Shown here piece after piece: positions 30,296-39,773 of a stretch of 64,000 bases of DNA (position 1 is the first letter of the stretch; each line of letters starts with the position of its first letter). The translations under genes and the position numbers were made by a program. The DNA lies in contig JAFLEF010000004.1 of the NCBI GenBank assembly GCA_017309115.1, positions 62,001-126,000 of the forward strand, read 5' to 3'. This DNA comes from Verrucomicrobiota bacterium. GTDB taxonomy: Bacteria > Verrucomicrobiota > Verrucomicrobiia > Limisphaerales > UBA9464. The notes beneath the pieces are model-generated. The model was not told where the DNA came from. It saw only the letters and a list, made by a program, of their open reading frames with translations, and made no database searches.

Positions 30296-32530
30296 ATGTC
30301 CCATCCCAAGAACAACACCCTGCTCCGCCAGTGGACGGGGCCACTCACCTCCGAGCTCGTGCGAACGCCCGGAGGTTTTGGACTGGGCCAGGTTCCCGCC
30401 GGTCGAACTCCCAACGCGACCACCGGACTGGTCTGCGGATTCTGCTCCACCGGTTGCGGACTCACCGTTCACCTGCGGGACGGAGAAGCGGTGAACCTAA
30501 CGCCCGATCCTGATTATCCCGTCAACTTCGGTATGGCGTGTCCCAAAGGATGGGAAGCGCTCGCGCCGCTGGAAGCCTTAGACCGCGCCACCACGCCCCT
30601 CCTTAGAAACCACGCCAGCGGCCTCCTCGAACCGGTTTCCTGGCCGCAGGCGCTCGCGGAGTTCACGACGCGTTTTCAGGGAATCCAGTCCCGATATGGA
30701 CCGGAGTCGGTGGCCTTTCTCAGCACGGGGCAGATCTGCACCGAAGAAATGGCGTTCCTCGGTGCCCTGTTCAAATTCGGCATGGGCGGCCTCCACTGCG
30801 ATTCCAACACCCGGCAGTGCATGGCCACGGCCCACGTGGCCTACAAGGAATCATTCGGCTTCGACGCCCCGCCCTACACCTATGAGGACTTCGAGCAGTC
30901 GGACGTTCTGGTCTTCGTCGGCTCCAACCCCTGCATCGCCCATCCCATCCTTTGGCAGCGCGTGCTGCGGAATCCTCACCGCCCAGCAATCATCGTCCTC
31001 GATCCACGCCGAACTGAGACCGCCGTCGCCGCGACACTTCACCTTCCGCTCGCCCCCAAGTCCGACCTAACACTCCTCTACGGGCTGGCCCGGGCGCTGC
31101 TTCGCCTCGGGGCGGTGGACCGGGCGTTCATTGACGCCCATACCCATGGCTTCGCGGATTTCGCTGAATTCGTGGAGGCGTTTCCGCCCGAGCGGGTCTG
31201 CGCCGAGGCCCGGCTGGATCCGGAACTATGGGAACGCTGCGTCTCAACCATCGCTCGGGGACAGCGCGTCAGTTTCTGGTGGACCATGGGGGTCAACCAG
31301 GGACACGAATCCACCCGCACGGCCCAGGCGATCATCAATCTCGCCTTAATGACCGGGAACATCGGACGCCCCGGCACCGGAGCCAATAGCATTACCGGTC
31401 AGTGCAATGCGATGGGTTCCCGGCTCTACGCCAACGCCACCTCGCTCTTCGCCGGACGCGACTTCGCCAACGCAGATCACCGCGCGGAGGTGGCCCGGAT
31501 TCTGGGAATTCCAGGCGAACGGATTCCCACCACGCAATCCTGGGCTTACGACCAAATTCTCGACGGGGTCGAATCCGGTGCCATCCGCGGGTTGTGGGTG
31601 ATCGGGACCAATCCCGCCCACTCCTGGATCCGCCAGGACCGCCTCCAGGAACTGGCCCATCGCCTCGAATTCCTCGTGGTACAAGACCTCTACGCGACCA
31701 CCGAGACCGCGCGGCGCGCTGATTTGCTTCTCCCTGCCGCGGGATGGGGTGAAAAGGACGGCACGTTCATTAACTCCGAGCGTCGGTTCGGTCTGGTGAA
31801 GAAGATCCGCCGCGCCCCCGGCAGCGCCCTCAGTGACTTCGCCATCTTCCAGTTGATCTCCAACGCGTGGGGCTGCGCTGAACTCTTCTCCTCCTGGCGC
31901 GACCCGGAGACGGTCTTTCAAATTCTGAAACGCCTCAGCGCCGGACGTCCCTGCGACATCTCCGGCATCCGCGACTATCGTCACCTCGACGACGTGGGGG
32001 GAATCCAGTGGCCGTACTCCATGATGTCTCAAGACGGGAACACTTCTGAAGCTTCGAAACCTGCCCGTCCTACTCCATCGGGGGTTCGGCTGTTCAGCGA
32101 TGGGATCTTCTATACTCCAGATGGTCGCGCACGGTTCATTTTCGCCCCCCCGCGACCGGTGGCGGAACCTGTCGATGCTGACTACCCCTTCGTACTGCTC
32201 ACTGGCCGCGGCACGTCGGCTCAATGGCACACTGGCACCCGCACCGGAAAATCCGCAGTCCTGACCGCCCTGCATCCGGCGGAGTGTTATGTCGAACTAA
32301 ACCCAGCGGACGCGCGTCGATTGCGGATCAGCATGGGCGAGCGGGTCACCGTGCGTTCCCGTCGTGGCGCCGTGTCCGCCAACGCCCTTCTAACGCCGAC
32401 TGTCATGCCCGGACAGGTGTTCCTCCCCATGCACTACGACGGCATCAACCGCCTCACCCACGCCAGTTTCGATCCCCATTCCCGCCAGCCCAATTACAAG
32501 CACTGCGCCGTGGCCGTGGATCCGGGCTGA
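30296..32530 (+). CDS. narB: molybdopterin nitrate reductase catalytic subunit (NarB/NasA-like)
   Basis: 744 residues. N-terminal 4Fe-4S site '[10 protein letters not shown]...ACPKGW', then MGD-binding core ('[26 protein letters not shown]', '[12 protein letters not shown]', '[24 protein letters not shown]', '[19 protein letters not shown]') and the C-terminal molydopterin-dinucleotide domain ('[18 protein letters not shown]'). No Tat signal is seen, so it is cytoplasmic and assimilatory. The Cys in '[11 protein letters not shown]' is a candidate Mo ligand. Electrons would come from the fused DmsBC-like protein. Confidence 0.92.
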   Translation: MSHPKNNTLLRQWTGPLTSELVRTPGGFGLGQVPAGRTPNATTGLVCGFCSTGCGLTVHLRDGEAVNLTPDPDYPVNFGMACPKGWEALAPLEALDRATTPLLRNHASGLLEPVSWPQALAEFTTRFQGIQSRYGPESVAFLSTGQICTEEMAFLGALFKFGMGGLHCDSNTRQCMATAHVAYKESFGFDAPPYTYEDFEQSDVLVFVGSNPCIAHPILWQRVLRNPHRPAIIVLDPRRTETAVAATLHLPLAPKSDLTLLYGLARALLRLGAVDRAFIDAHTHGFADFAEFVEAFPPERVCAEARLDPELWERCVSTIARGQRVSFWWTMGVNQGHESTRTAQAIINLALMTGNIGRPGTGANSITGQCNAMGSRLYANATSLFAGRDFANADHRAEVARILGIPGERIPTTQSWAYDQILDGVESGAIRGLWVIGTNPAHSWIRQDRLQELAHRLEFLVVQDLYATTETARRADLLLPAAGWGEKDGTFINSERRFGLVKKIRRAPGSALSDFAIFQLISNAWGCAELFSSWRDPETVFQILKRLSAGRPCDISGIRDYRHLDDVGGIQWPYSMMSQDGNTSEASKPARPTPSGVRLFSDGIFYTPDGRARFIFAPPRPVAEPVDADYPFVLLTGRGTSAQWHTGTRTGKSAVLTALHPAECYVELNPADARRLRISMGERVTVRSRRGAVSANALLTPTVMPGQVFLPMHYDGINRLTHASFDPHSRQPNYKHCAVAVDPG

Positions 32531-32570
32531 AGGACAACCGCCGCCCCCCCAGCCCGGCGCCTGCTACGTC

Positions 32571-34160
32571 CTAAAAGCTCCCGATAATCTGGACGTAGTA
32601 CCAGTTGGCGTCATGTGAGCCCCCGGTGTTCTGCAGAGACTCATTCACGTACTGGCCGGTGAAGAAGTGTCCGTAGCCGGCCTCTAGATTGAGCCACTTC
32701 AAAACCGGGTAGTTGAGGATCAGGTCCACCTCTTGACCGAAATGAGCCTGGTTCTCCGGATTGATTCCGTAACCACCCGTGGTCCGGGCTCCTTGCGCCA
32801 CATTGTAGGAGAAGTCGTCGGTGGTCAGGAGCCAGTTCACGTAGAAATTGAGGGTCACCTTCAATTTCCCAACGGGGAACCACGTGGTGGTCAAGGCCAC
32901 CTGCCGCAGGTTCTGCCAGGAGAAGAAATCCATGAACCCATAGAATTTGTGGTTGGTGGGATAGAGGTTCACGAAGGTGGTATGCTCGTCATCGTAGGGA
33001 TCGTGGTCGCCCGACGCCTGATTGTAGAAGACCCCGACGCGGGGGCGGGCCCAGGCATTGGTGAACGAGTGTCCGCCCTCCAAATGGATCGCGTACGCCT
33101 GATGGTTGAGCTTCTCGCCATTGATCACCACCGGCGTTCCTCTGGGGTATTGGTACTGACCGAACTGCCCGGCGATCTCCACATCGTAATCCCATCCGTG
33201 AATACCACCCGGCGCGGATTTGAGGTGGGTACCCAGAGTATAGACATCGCGGGGAGAGTTACCCCGTTGAACTGTGCCCACATTGTTGGGCGAATTGTTG
33301 TTGGCGTTGTCGCCGAGGAAGTAGAATTCAGCGATACCCTTCGGAATGATTCCCTTACTCTGGGAGTAAACGCCCCAGAAGACTTCATCCCAGTTGACGA
33401 CATCGGTGCCCCGGTTGACGGGCAGCACCAGGCTGCCGGCGAAGGCGTCGATCCAGAACTTGTCCTTCTGGTAATGCAGACGCGCCGCGTTGAAGGTACG
33501 TCCGATGTTGTCCCAGATGAAACTGCCGATAAGGCGTTCGTCCCCGTAACTCAGCTCCTGACGTCCCGCCTGAAAGGTCACGGGAAACTGCTTCAGATCG
33601 CCCAGAATGGCGTAGTACTGGTAGAAGCCGAAAGGGTTGTTGGCCTGGGGATTCGGATTTCCCTCCCAACCATTCTGGGAACTGCCCTGAGCCTCCACAA
33701 ACGCGCGAAACCACTCGGTTGGAGCGTACCCGACCCAGACCTGGTTGCGGAATAGGGAGTAGTTATTGTGAGCGACGGGGGACGCCGCATTGAAGTCCAC
33801 GGCAAGCGGACCAGCCCCGTTGGCGGCAAAATAGTTTCGGGACTCGTAACGGAAGCGGGACCACGCACCAATGTTCCAGTTGTTGAATTCAGGGTTCTGT
33901 TCCCGAAGCCATGTGTTGAAGAGTCCTGGGTACGGCCGCCACGCGAGGGCATTGAACGGAGGCGCCGGATAGGTGTAGGGCACCGAGGGCTTCGCTGCGG
34001 CGGTGGCGGTGGGTGCATTGGTCGCGGGAGCCGACTCAGCGGCGTGGAGTCCGCCGCCAAAGAGGGATAACGCCATACCGACTTGCGCAACTTGGAAGAT
34101 CGTCGCCGCTCCGGTCGGACTGTCGAGGCCAAAGAAACGATAGGGCAATTGAAGATTCAT
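32571..34160 (-). CDS. outer-membrane beta-barrel, alginate-export-like porin
   Basis: 529 residues, signal peptide about 1-40 ('GMALSLFGGGLHAAES'), an Ala/Thr/Pro linker, then alternating beta-strand sequence rich in Trp, Tyr and Phe ending in aromatic 'YYVQIIGSF', the usual C-terminal Phe for barrel insertion. 'WFRAFVEAQGSS', 'TFQAGRQELSYGDERLIG' and 'RTFNAARLHY' fit the alginate_exp (PF13372) porin family. Convergent with the nitrate reductase gene (40 bp apart); it may serve nitrate passage, but the family is broad. Confidence 0.8.
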   Translation of the reverse strand: MNLQLPYRFFGLDSPTGAATIFQVAQVGMALSLFGGGLHAAESAPATNAPTATAAAKPSVPYTYPAPPFNALAWRPYPGLFNTWLREQNPEFNNWNIGAWSRFRYESRNYFAANGAGPLAVDFNAASPVAHNNYSLFRNQVWVGYAPTEWFRAFVEAQGSSQNGWEGNPNPQANNPFGFYQYYAILGDLKQFPVTFQAGRQELSYGDERLIGSFIWDNIGRTFNAARLHYQKDKFWIDAFAGSLVLPVNRGTDVVNWDEVFWGVYSQSKGIIPKGIAEFYFLGDNANNNSPNNVGTVQRGNSPRDVYTLGTHLKSAPGGIHGWDYDVEIAGQFGQYQYPRGTPVVINGEKLNHQAYAIHLEGGHSFTNAWARPRVGVFYNQASGDHDPYDDEHTTFVNLYPTNHKFYGFMDFFSWQNLRQVALTTTWFPVGKLKVTLNFYVNWLLTTDDFSYNVAQGARTTGGYGINPENQAHFGQEVDLILNYPVLKWLNLEAGYGHFFTGQYVNESLQNTGGSHDANWYYVQIIGSF

Positions 34161-34404
34161 AGATCAAGGATCAGGGGTGTGGGAACGGCGGCGGCCAGGA
34201 GGAATCCAACACTGCCGTCGCTCCCGAAGTCCGAGCTCTGCTGGAAGGCACCACACAAAAGCCCGGACCCGTCATTCTTTGCCCCAGAACGCTAACTCCG
34301 GGCAAGCCATAGACCATGAATCCTTTTGACCGCCGTCAATCGTTTCTCTCAATAAGGAATCGCGATTCGTCCCGCACTTGGCATGGCGTCCGCAATCATT
34401 AACA

Positions 34405-35667
34405 CTACGAGTAGAAACAGTCGCCTGTTTGGTTTAGGCGGCCTCCTCGCAGTACGAACCAGCCAAACCAAAGAGTTCCAACCGCCCCAAACAGGGCTGC
34501 GCCGAGGAAGTTGGCCTGCGGACTGATGCTCCAAAGCCACGCACCCAGCAGGGAACCGGTGGTCACAACCGTGTCGCGAATCAGGTAATAGGCGCCGTAG
34601 GTCCGGGCGCGCAGATCGGCCGGAGCCTGGGCGATGATCAGGGCTTTGCGAGCGGGTTCACCGAACTCCTTCAGGCCCCGCACAACAAACGCCACGATCA
34701 GCCATCCAAAGGAGTCCGCCCATAACAGCGAGACCGGGAAGAGGGTGAAGAAGACAAACGTCGCGAACACAAAGGGCCGCTGACCGTATTTATCCGCCCA
34801 GTGCGCCACCGGGAGATAGCAGAGCATCGCCGTGACCATCTCGATGGCCACGAGCCAACCGTAATGCTCAGCGCTCACGCCGACCCGGTTCATGGCGTCG
34901 AGGACCACGAAGGCGTAAGGAATGCGTTCGCAAAACCGGATGAGGATGTCGCTGACGAGCAGTTCCCGGAGAGTCGGGTTGAACGAGCGGACCACTTCAA
35001 AGAATGAGATTCGCTTAGGGGGCGGCACGGCACTGCTCACGGGTTTGGTCTCGTCCGTGATGAACCATTGGAAAATGGCCGTGAGAGAACTGAGACCGAT
35101 GCAACCTACCAAGGCCAACCGGATGCCCATTTCCCAGCCGTGCTGCGTGATGAGCCAGCCACCGACGAGCGGCCCCACCATCATCGGAATGCGTCGCACC
35201 ATCGATTGCACGCCCACACCCATGGTGTGCCGACTACGGTCCAGGGTAGAGGCGACCAAGCTGAGCGTGGCGGGCAGGGACAGGGCGCTCCACGCCAGGA
35301 AGAGAAACGCTCCCGCCAACAACGCGAGCCAGTGATGCCAGACCAGTACGATCACGTAGCCTACCAGCGACAGGAGGTTGAAGAGCAGCAGCGACCGACG
35401 TTGCCCCCATCGATCGGTGAGCCAACCACCGGGGTAGGCGTAGACCGCTCCCAGTAGCGTCTGCAACGCGTCAAAAAGGCCGATGACTAGAATCCCCGCT
35501 CCCAGGGTTTCGAGATACTTCGGTGCGAACCCGAGCCAGAGACGCTCGGCGGTTCCCGCGAGAACCAGGGAGACGAGCAGCAACGACGTGTTGCGGCGGA
35601 GGGCGAGGAAGTCGGCGATGGAAGGCGCCCGGCTCACCTTGGCGCCGGTGTCACGCGCCGTTGGCAT
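34405..35667 (-). CDS. major facilitator superfamily transporter of the chromate locus
   Basis: 420 residues, about 12 helices. The A motif between helices 2 and 3 reads 'GWLTDRWGQRRSLL', and a second appears as 'HWADKYGQRPFVF'. 'EFGEPARKALIIAQAP' is typical of MFS proteins found with ChrB. Overlaps the upstream ChrB-like gene by 34 bp, so they are coupled. Substrate unknown; export linked to chromate or related oxyanions is inferred from context. Confidence 0.82.
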   Translation of the reverse strand: MPTARDTGAKVSRAPSIADFLALRRNTSLLLVSLVLAGTAERLWLGFAPKYLETLGAGILVIGLFDALQTLLGAVYAYPGGWLTDRWGQRRSLLLFNLLSLVGYVIVLVWHHWLALLAGAFLFLAWSALSLPATLSLVASTLDRSRHTMGVGVQSMVRRIPMMVGPLVGGWLITQHGWEMGIRLALVGCIGLSSLTAIFQWFITDETKPVSSAVPPPKRISFFEVVRSFNPTLRELLVSDILIRFCERIPYAFVVLDAMNRVGVSAEHYGWLVAIEMVTAMLCYLPVAHWADKYGQRPFVFATFVFFTLFPVSLLWADSFGWLIVAFVVRGLKEFGEPARKALIIAQAPADLRARTYGAYYLIRDTVVTTGSLLGAWLWSISPQANFLGAALFGAVGTLWFGWFVLRGGRLNQTGDCFYS

Positions 35668-36071
35668 TCCGCGTAAAGCGCGTCGTACACGATGAATTCC
35701 CGCTCGAGAATCTCGTGGTCACTCAAGCCCAGTGCACTAAAACCAAAGGCAATCCACCGCAGTCCTTCTCCAGCAGGATGTGGCTGGGTCGGATGCGAGT
35801 CGGCAGCCCGAACGATTTCGCCCAGCAGCACGAGCGCCGGTTCCGTAAGGTTGTATTTCTTCAGGATGGAATTGAACGACACGTCCTCGCCGTGGTGGCC
35901 GAGTTCGCAGCCATTGATGTCGTAGGGGATCGCGCCGAGCTTCCTCGCTTGAGCCACCACTTGGTCAGCCGCCACAAAAATGAACTCGGCCTCCCCATCC
36001 ACGAATTTGCGGATGAGCCAAGGGCAGGCCACCCGGTCGACTTTTACATGCTCACGCGTGATCCATTTCAT
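35634..36071 (-). CDS. stand-alone ChrB C-terminal-domain protein
   Basis: 145 residues: 'KWITREHVKVDRVACPWLIRKFVDGEAEFIFV' and 'DINGCELGHHGEDVSFNSILKKY' match the C-terminal domain of ChrB, here alone. The neighbouring full-length ChrB has the same pair of motifs ('IDRVGSAWLIRRFID', 'DVELSHQGEDCTFETLVKRF'), so this is a paralogue by partial duplication. It keeps a Cys (ACPW) that the full-length copy has replaced by Ser-Ala. Role unknown; the domain binds or reduces chromate in some systems. Confidence 0.85.
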   Translation of the reverse strand: MKWITREHVKVDRVACPWLIRKFVDGEAEFIFVAADQVVAQARKLGAIPYDINGCELGHHGEDVSFNSILKKYNLTEPALVLLGEIVRAADSHPTQPHPAGEGLRWIAFGFSALGLSDHEILEREFIVYDALYAECQRRVTPAPR

Positions 36072-36086
36072 ATCATTGTTCCCAAT

Positions 36087-37013
36087 TCACTCTCGTAAGG
36101 ACTGGTAGAGTGCCTCGAAACAGTCGATCCCACGCGACAGAAGTTCATCATCTGTCAGACCAGTCTTGGCCCATCCCTTGAGCAGGTGGTCTATGCCTAC
36201 GCACTCCGTCGTCTGGAACTTCCCGTCCTCCAGATCCGCATCATGCACCATCTCGGCCATCTTCAGAACTGCCCTATCGGTTAGGCCGAACCGCTTAACC
36301 AACGTCTCGAAGGTGCAGTCTTCGCCCTGGTGGGAAAGTTCCACATCGAACATGTCGAAGGGAACCGCCGTTGGATTCTGCTTGGGATCGTTGCCAAAAA
36401 TGAACCTGGCCTTCGGATCGATAAACCGACGGATCAACCAGGCCGAGCCCACCCGATCGATTTGAGGTCGGGGACGAGTGAGCCAAGTCCGTCCGTCAAA
36501 CTTCTTAGCCGACAGCCTCGGTAAGGCCTGATCACGCCCGCCACCGAGACTGGCGGCGCGTTGGAGCAGCATTTGAACGTCCTGGAATTTGGGACACCCG
36601 AAGAAATCCACCCGCCGAACCTCCTCAAACTGGCGACCAAACTTCTCGCGGTCGGCAGCAAACGAGTCTGTCGCCTTGCGTCTATTCGCGGCGATAAACT
36701 TCGTCAGCTCAGCAGAGAGCAGGTCGTAGTCTTTGGCTCGCACTTCGTTGAACTGGCGCACTAGGTCGGCGTGGCTGACGCCTTCGACATCCGTAACGCG
36801 GATGAGGGTAGCTTCGCCGCCCGCTCCCCTCACCTGCTGAGCGAGCCACTGGAATCGTTCGAAGTGGCCGGCTGTGTCGGGAAGGAGCGAGGCGGAAGTC
36901 GTGAACGGCAGGGCACCTGACTTCCTGAGCTGCCGCCATAGGCTCACCCGAGCCCCGCTATTCTTCGTCGGCAGGCGGTAAAGTAGCAGAAGCCATTTTT
37001 CGGAACCGGACAC
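36087..37013 (-). CDS. chrB: chromate resistance protein ChrB
   Basis: 308 residues from GTG 37013, where 'SGSEKWLLLLYRLPTKNSGARVSLWRQLRKSGA' gives the usual ChrB opening. A frame extension to 37808 lies inside the opposite-strand DUF1259 gene and is not used; an ATG at 37088 is a less likely start. N-terminal DNA-binding-like domain (about 1-160) plus C-terminal ChrB domain ('RPQIDRVGSAWLIRRFI'). ChrB is a chromate-responsive regulator of chrA. Divergent from the DUF1259 gene, with the shared promoter in about 74 bp. Confidence 0.88.
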   Translation of the reverse strand: MSGSEKWLLLLYRLPTKNSGARVSLWRQLRKSGALPFTTSASLLPDTAGHFERFQWLAQQVRGAGGEATLIRVTDVEGVSHADLVRQFNEVRAKDYDLLSAELTKFIAANRRKATDSFAADREKFGRQFEEVRRVDFFGCPKFQDVQMLLQRAASLGGGRDQALPRLSAKKFDGRTWLTRPRPQIDRVGSAWLIRRFIDPKARFIFGNDPKQNPTAVPFDMFDVELSHQGEDCTFETLVKRFGLTDRAVLKMAEMVHDADLEDGKFQTTECVGIDHLLKGWAKTGLTDDELLSRGIDCFEALYQSLRE

Positions 37014-37086
37014 GACGCAGACCCTAGTGAATGTAACAGGTGTTTCAACTTGTAACTCCTGCAGACCTCCATAATGGTTTGCCCCC

Positions 37087-37995
37087 ATGACGCCCGCACG
37101 TTGGTTCGTTGCTCTTGGTCTCGCGACGGCTTTTGCCTTCGCGCCGTTGATGGCCCGTTCACTCGACACCAACCGGCTGGAGCAGCTCACCGGACTCAAG
37201 GGCACCTTCAACGAGGCGGAAGGCGTCTTCAAGGTCACTATGCCCCGCACCGACGTAAAGGTGGCGGTCGATGGTTGGAATCTACCGCCCTTCATGGGCC
37301 TCACAACTTGGGCGGCTTTTATGGAGGGCAAAAAAGAGGAGGCGATGATCATGGGCGACCTCGTGCTGTTTGAGGACGAGGTAAACTCGGTAATGAGCAC
37401 GCTCTTCGAGAACGGCATCGGCGTCACCGCGCTGCACAACCATTTCTTTTTCGACGAGCCGAAGGTCTTCTTCATGCATATCCTGGGGGAAGGCTCGATC
37501 GACCAACTCGCCGGCGGGGTGAAAGCCGCCCTCGCGAAGCAGAAGGAGATCCGCGCCGCGAATCCGACACCCGGGAAACTCTTCGGCAGCGGCTTCGCGC
37601 CGGAGAAGAACGCCATTTCCAGTGCGCCGCTTGAACAAGTCTTCAGCGCAAAAGCCCAAACCAAGGACGGCATGGCGAAGTTTGTGTTTGGACGTCCGGC
37701 AAAGATGGCGTGCGGCTGTGAGGTGAACAAGGAAATGGGCGTCAATACGTGGGCGGCGTTCGCTGGCACCGACGACAACGCTGTCGTGGACGGTGACTTC
37801 GCCGCCACCGAAGACGAACTTCAAACCGTGCTCAAAAACCTGCGCGCTTCAGGCATCAATATCGTCGCTATTCACCACCACATGACCGGTGAGTCCCCAC
37901 GCTACCTCTTCCTCCACTACTGGGGCAAAGGCGCCGCCGCAACACTAGCAACCAGTCTCAAGCGGGCTTTGGACGCGCAGAAGGCCGCGAAGTGA
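37087..37995 (+). CDS. exported DUF1259 protein
   Basis: 302 residues; signal peptide about 1-24. Two related halves each carry 'TWAAF' and a His cluster ('TALHNHFFFDEPKVFFMH', 'VAIHHHMTGESPRYLFLHYWG'), which is the LppY/LpqO DUF1259 pattern and suggests metal binding. Such proteins are frequent in ChrB-ChrA loci; role in chromate handling is unproven. Confidence 0.85.
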   Translation: MTPARWFVALGLATAFAFAPLMARSLDTNRLEQLTGLKGTFNEAEGVFKVTMPRTDVKVAVDGWNLPPFMGLTTWAAFMEGKKEEAMIMGDLVLFEDEVNSVMSTLFENGIGVTALHNHFFFDEPKVFFMHILGEGSIDQLAGGVKAALAKQKEIRAANPTPGKLFGSGFAPEKNAISSAPLEQVFSAKAQTKDGMAKFVFGRPAKMACGCEVNKEMGVNTWAAFAGTDDNAVVDGDFAATEDELQTVLKNLRASGINIVAIHHHMTGESPRYLFLHYWGKGAAATLATSLKRALDAQKAAK

Positions 37996-38040
37996 CCCCG
38001 TAAATCCAAAAGCTATGAATTCGCCTATTACCTTCATCTT

Positions 38041-38322
38041 TATGAGCTAGCTCATTTGCGCGAAGAACTCATCGCCGAAGTAAATCACCTTGTGATCGCC
38101 TAGATGGGTCTGGTGCTGGTTACACACGACTCGGTTGAGGCGATGCCTTTAGCCCGACACGCACTGGTGCCGGAGAATGGCCGCGTGGTCGAGAAGGGTG
38201 AATTGGATTTTTTGTTGGCTCCGACTCCGTCACGCCAGCTCCGCTTATTCGCTGCTCAGGTCAAACGAATGCGGATTGGAATCAACCAAATCGACATCCC
38301 TCTTACTCAAAACTCCTTCTGA
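38041..38322 (+). pseudogene. ABC-transporter ATPase C-terminal remnant
   Basis: In one frame: 'ELAHLREELIAEVNHLVIA', a TAG at 38101-38103, then 'MGLVLVTHDSVEAMPLARHALV' with the H-loop His, and 'GRVVEKGELDFLLAPTPSRQLRLF', the usual ABC ATPase tail. Walker A, the signature and most of the domain are missing. It sits 3 bp before chrA and is a relic. Confidence 0.7.
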
Positions 38323-38325
38323 TCA

Positions 38326-39684
38326 ATGAAAACTAAAACTCCCGAACCCGAGGTGCCGCCGGTCGAAATCCCCGCTACCGGAAGGCACCCTAGTTTTACA
38401 GAGGCGCTCCGCTTCTGGCTGAAGCTGGGCTTTATCAGTTTCGGCGGACCCACGGGACAGATCGCCATCATGCATGCCGAATTGGTCGAGAAACGCCGCT
38501 GGATCAGTGAAGGACGCTTCTTGCACGCGCTAAACTACTGCATGCTGCTGCCGGGTCCGGAGGCACAGCAGCTAGCGACCTATATCGGCTGGCTGCTCCA
38601 CAAGACTTGGGGTGGCATCGTCGCTGGTGCGCTCTTTGTGCTACCTTCTGCCCTGATTCTTTGGGGACTATCGTGGATCTATGTGGCCTTCGGTGAAGTG
38701 AAATGGATCGCGGCGGTATTTGATGGCCTCAAGCCAGCGGTATTGGCGATTGTGCTGGTAGCCGTCCGCCGCATCGGTTCCAAGGTCCTCAAAAATGAGA
38801 TCATGTGGGCAATCGCAGTGCTGGCCTTTGTGGCCATTTTCTTTTTCCAACTGCCGTTTCCAATCATCATCCTTGCCGCCGGTGCCATCGGCTTCCTCGG
38901 GGAACGAGTCTGGAAGGAAAAGTTCGTCGTCCTGAAGGGACATGGTGGAAAGGGGGAATCGGGGACCGTCATCGACGACTCGACCGAAGCAGCGGCCCAC
39001 ACGAGGCCATCCTGGATGCGCGCGTTGAAGGTCATTGCGGTCTGCGGGACTCTCTGGTGGCTACCGGTTTTCGCCGTGGGCGCGTGCTTCGGTTATGATC
39101 ACATCTTGTTCAAACAAGGCCTCTTTTTCAGCAAGGCGGCGATGATGACTTTCGGCGGCGCGTATGCCGTTCTGCCTTACGTGTCCCAACAAGCGGTGGA
39201 GAACTTCGGTTGGGTCAGCGCGCCGCAAATGCTCGACGGTCTCGGATTGGCGGAGACGACCCCTGGCCCGCTTATCATGGTGCTGCAATTTGTTGGTTTC
39301 CTTGGGGGGTGGAAGTTTCCTGAGCCCTTGTCACCCCTGGCGACCGCAACCCTGGGTGCGTTGATCACCACTTGGACCACGTTCCTGCCGTGTTTTCTTT
39401 GGATTTTCCTCGGAGCACCCCACATCGAGCAAATGCGCGGCAACACAAAGCTCACCGCCGCCCTCTCCGCCATCACAGCTGCCGTGGTGGGAGTGGTGTT
39501 GAATCTGGCTATCTGGTTCGGACTACATGTTCTGTTTCCTACTGGCGCACCCGTGAACTGGTTCGGCGTCGTCGTAAGTGCCGCAGTCTTCGCCGGCATT
39601 GTAAAGTGGAAGTGGGACGTCATTCCCGTCGTGCTGGGAGCCGGCACCCTGGGCCTCATTTACAAATTAGTCGTGCAGCCATAG
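38326..39684 (+). CDS. chrA: chromate efflux transporter ChrA
   Basis: 452 residues made of two homologous CHR domains: first 'GFISFGGPTGQIAIMHAELVEKRRWISEGRFLHALNYCMLLPGPEAQQLA', second 'AAMMTFGGAYAVLPYVSQQAVENFGWVSAPQMLDGLGLAETTPGPLIM'. This is the long-chain ChrA form, expelling chromate across the inner membrane. Completes the locus with ChrB, its domain paralogue, the MFS protein and the DUF1259 protein. Confidence 0.95.
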   Translation: MKTKTPEPEVPPVEIPATGRHPSFTEALRFWLKLGFISFGGPTGQIAIMHAELVEKRRWISEGRFLHALNYCMLLPGPEAQQLATYIGWLLHKTWGGIVAGALFVLPSALILWGLSWIYVAFGEVKWIAAVFDGLKPAVLAIVLVAVRRIGSKVLKNEIMWAIAVLAFVAIFFFQLPFPIIILAAGAIGFLGERVWKEKFVVLKGHGGKGESGTVIDDSTEAAAHTRPSWMRALKVIAVCGTLWWLPVFAVGACFGYDHILFKQGLFFSKAAMMTFGGAYAVLPYVSQQAVENFGWVSAPQMLDGLGLAETTPGPLIMVLQFVGFLGGWKFPEPLSPLATATLGALITTWTTFLPCFLWIFLGAPHIEQMRGNTKLTAALSAITAAVVGVVLNLAIWFGLHVLFPTGAPVNWFGVVVSAAVFAGIVKWKWDVIPVVLGAGTLGLIYKLVVQP

Positions 39685-39773
39685 GCCAATGAACTCGCTA
39701 GATTATAATAATGCGCCGGCACCGCACTTTTCTGGGAGAGTTCTGATCGCGTTGTAGGTCCGGCAAACGTGTT

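Noticed and set aside
37014..37808. N-terminal extension of ChrB to 573 residues
   Set aside because: The extension is the antisense of the well-supported DUF1259 gene.
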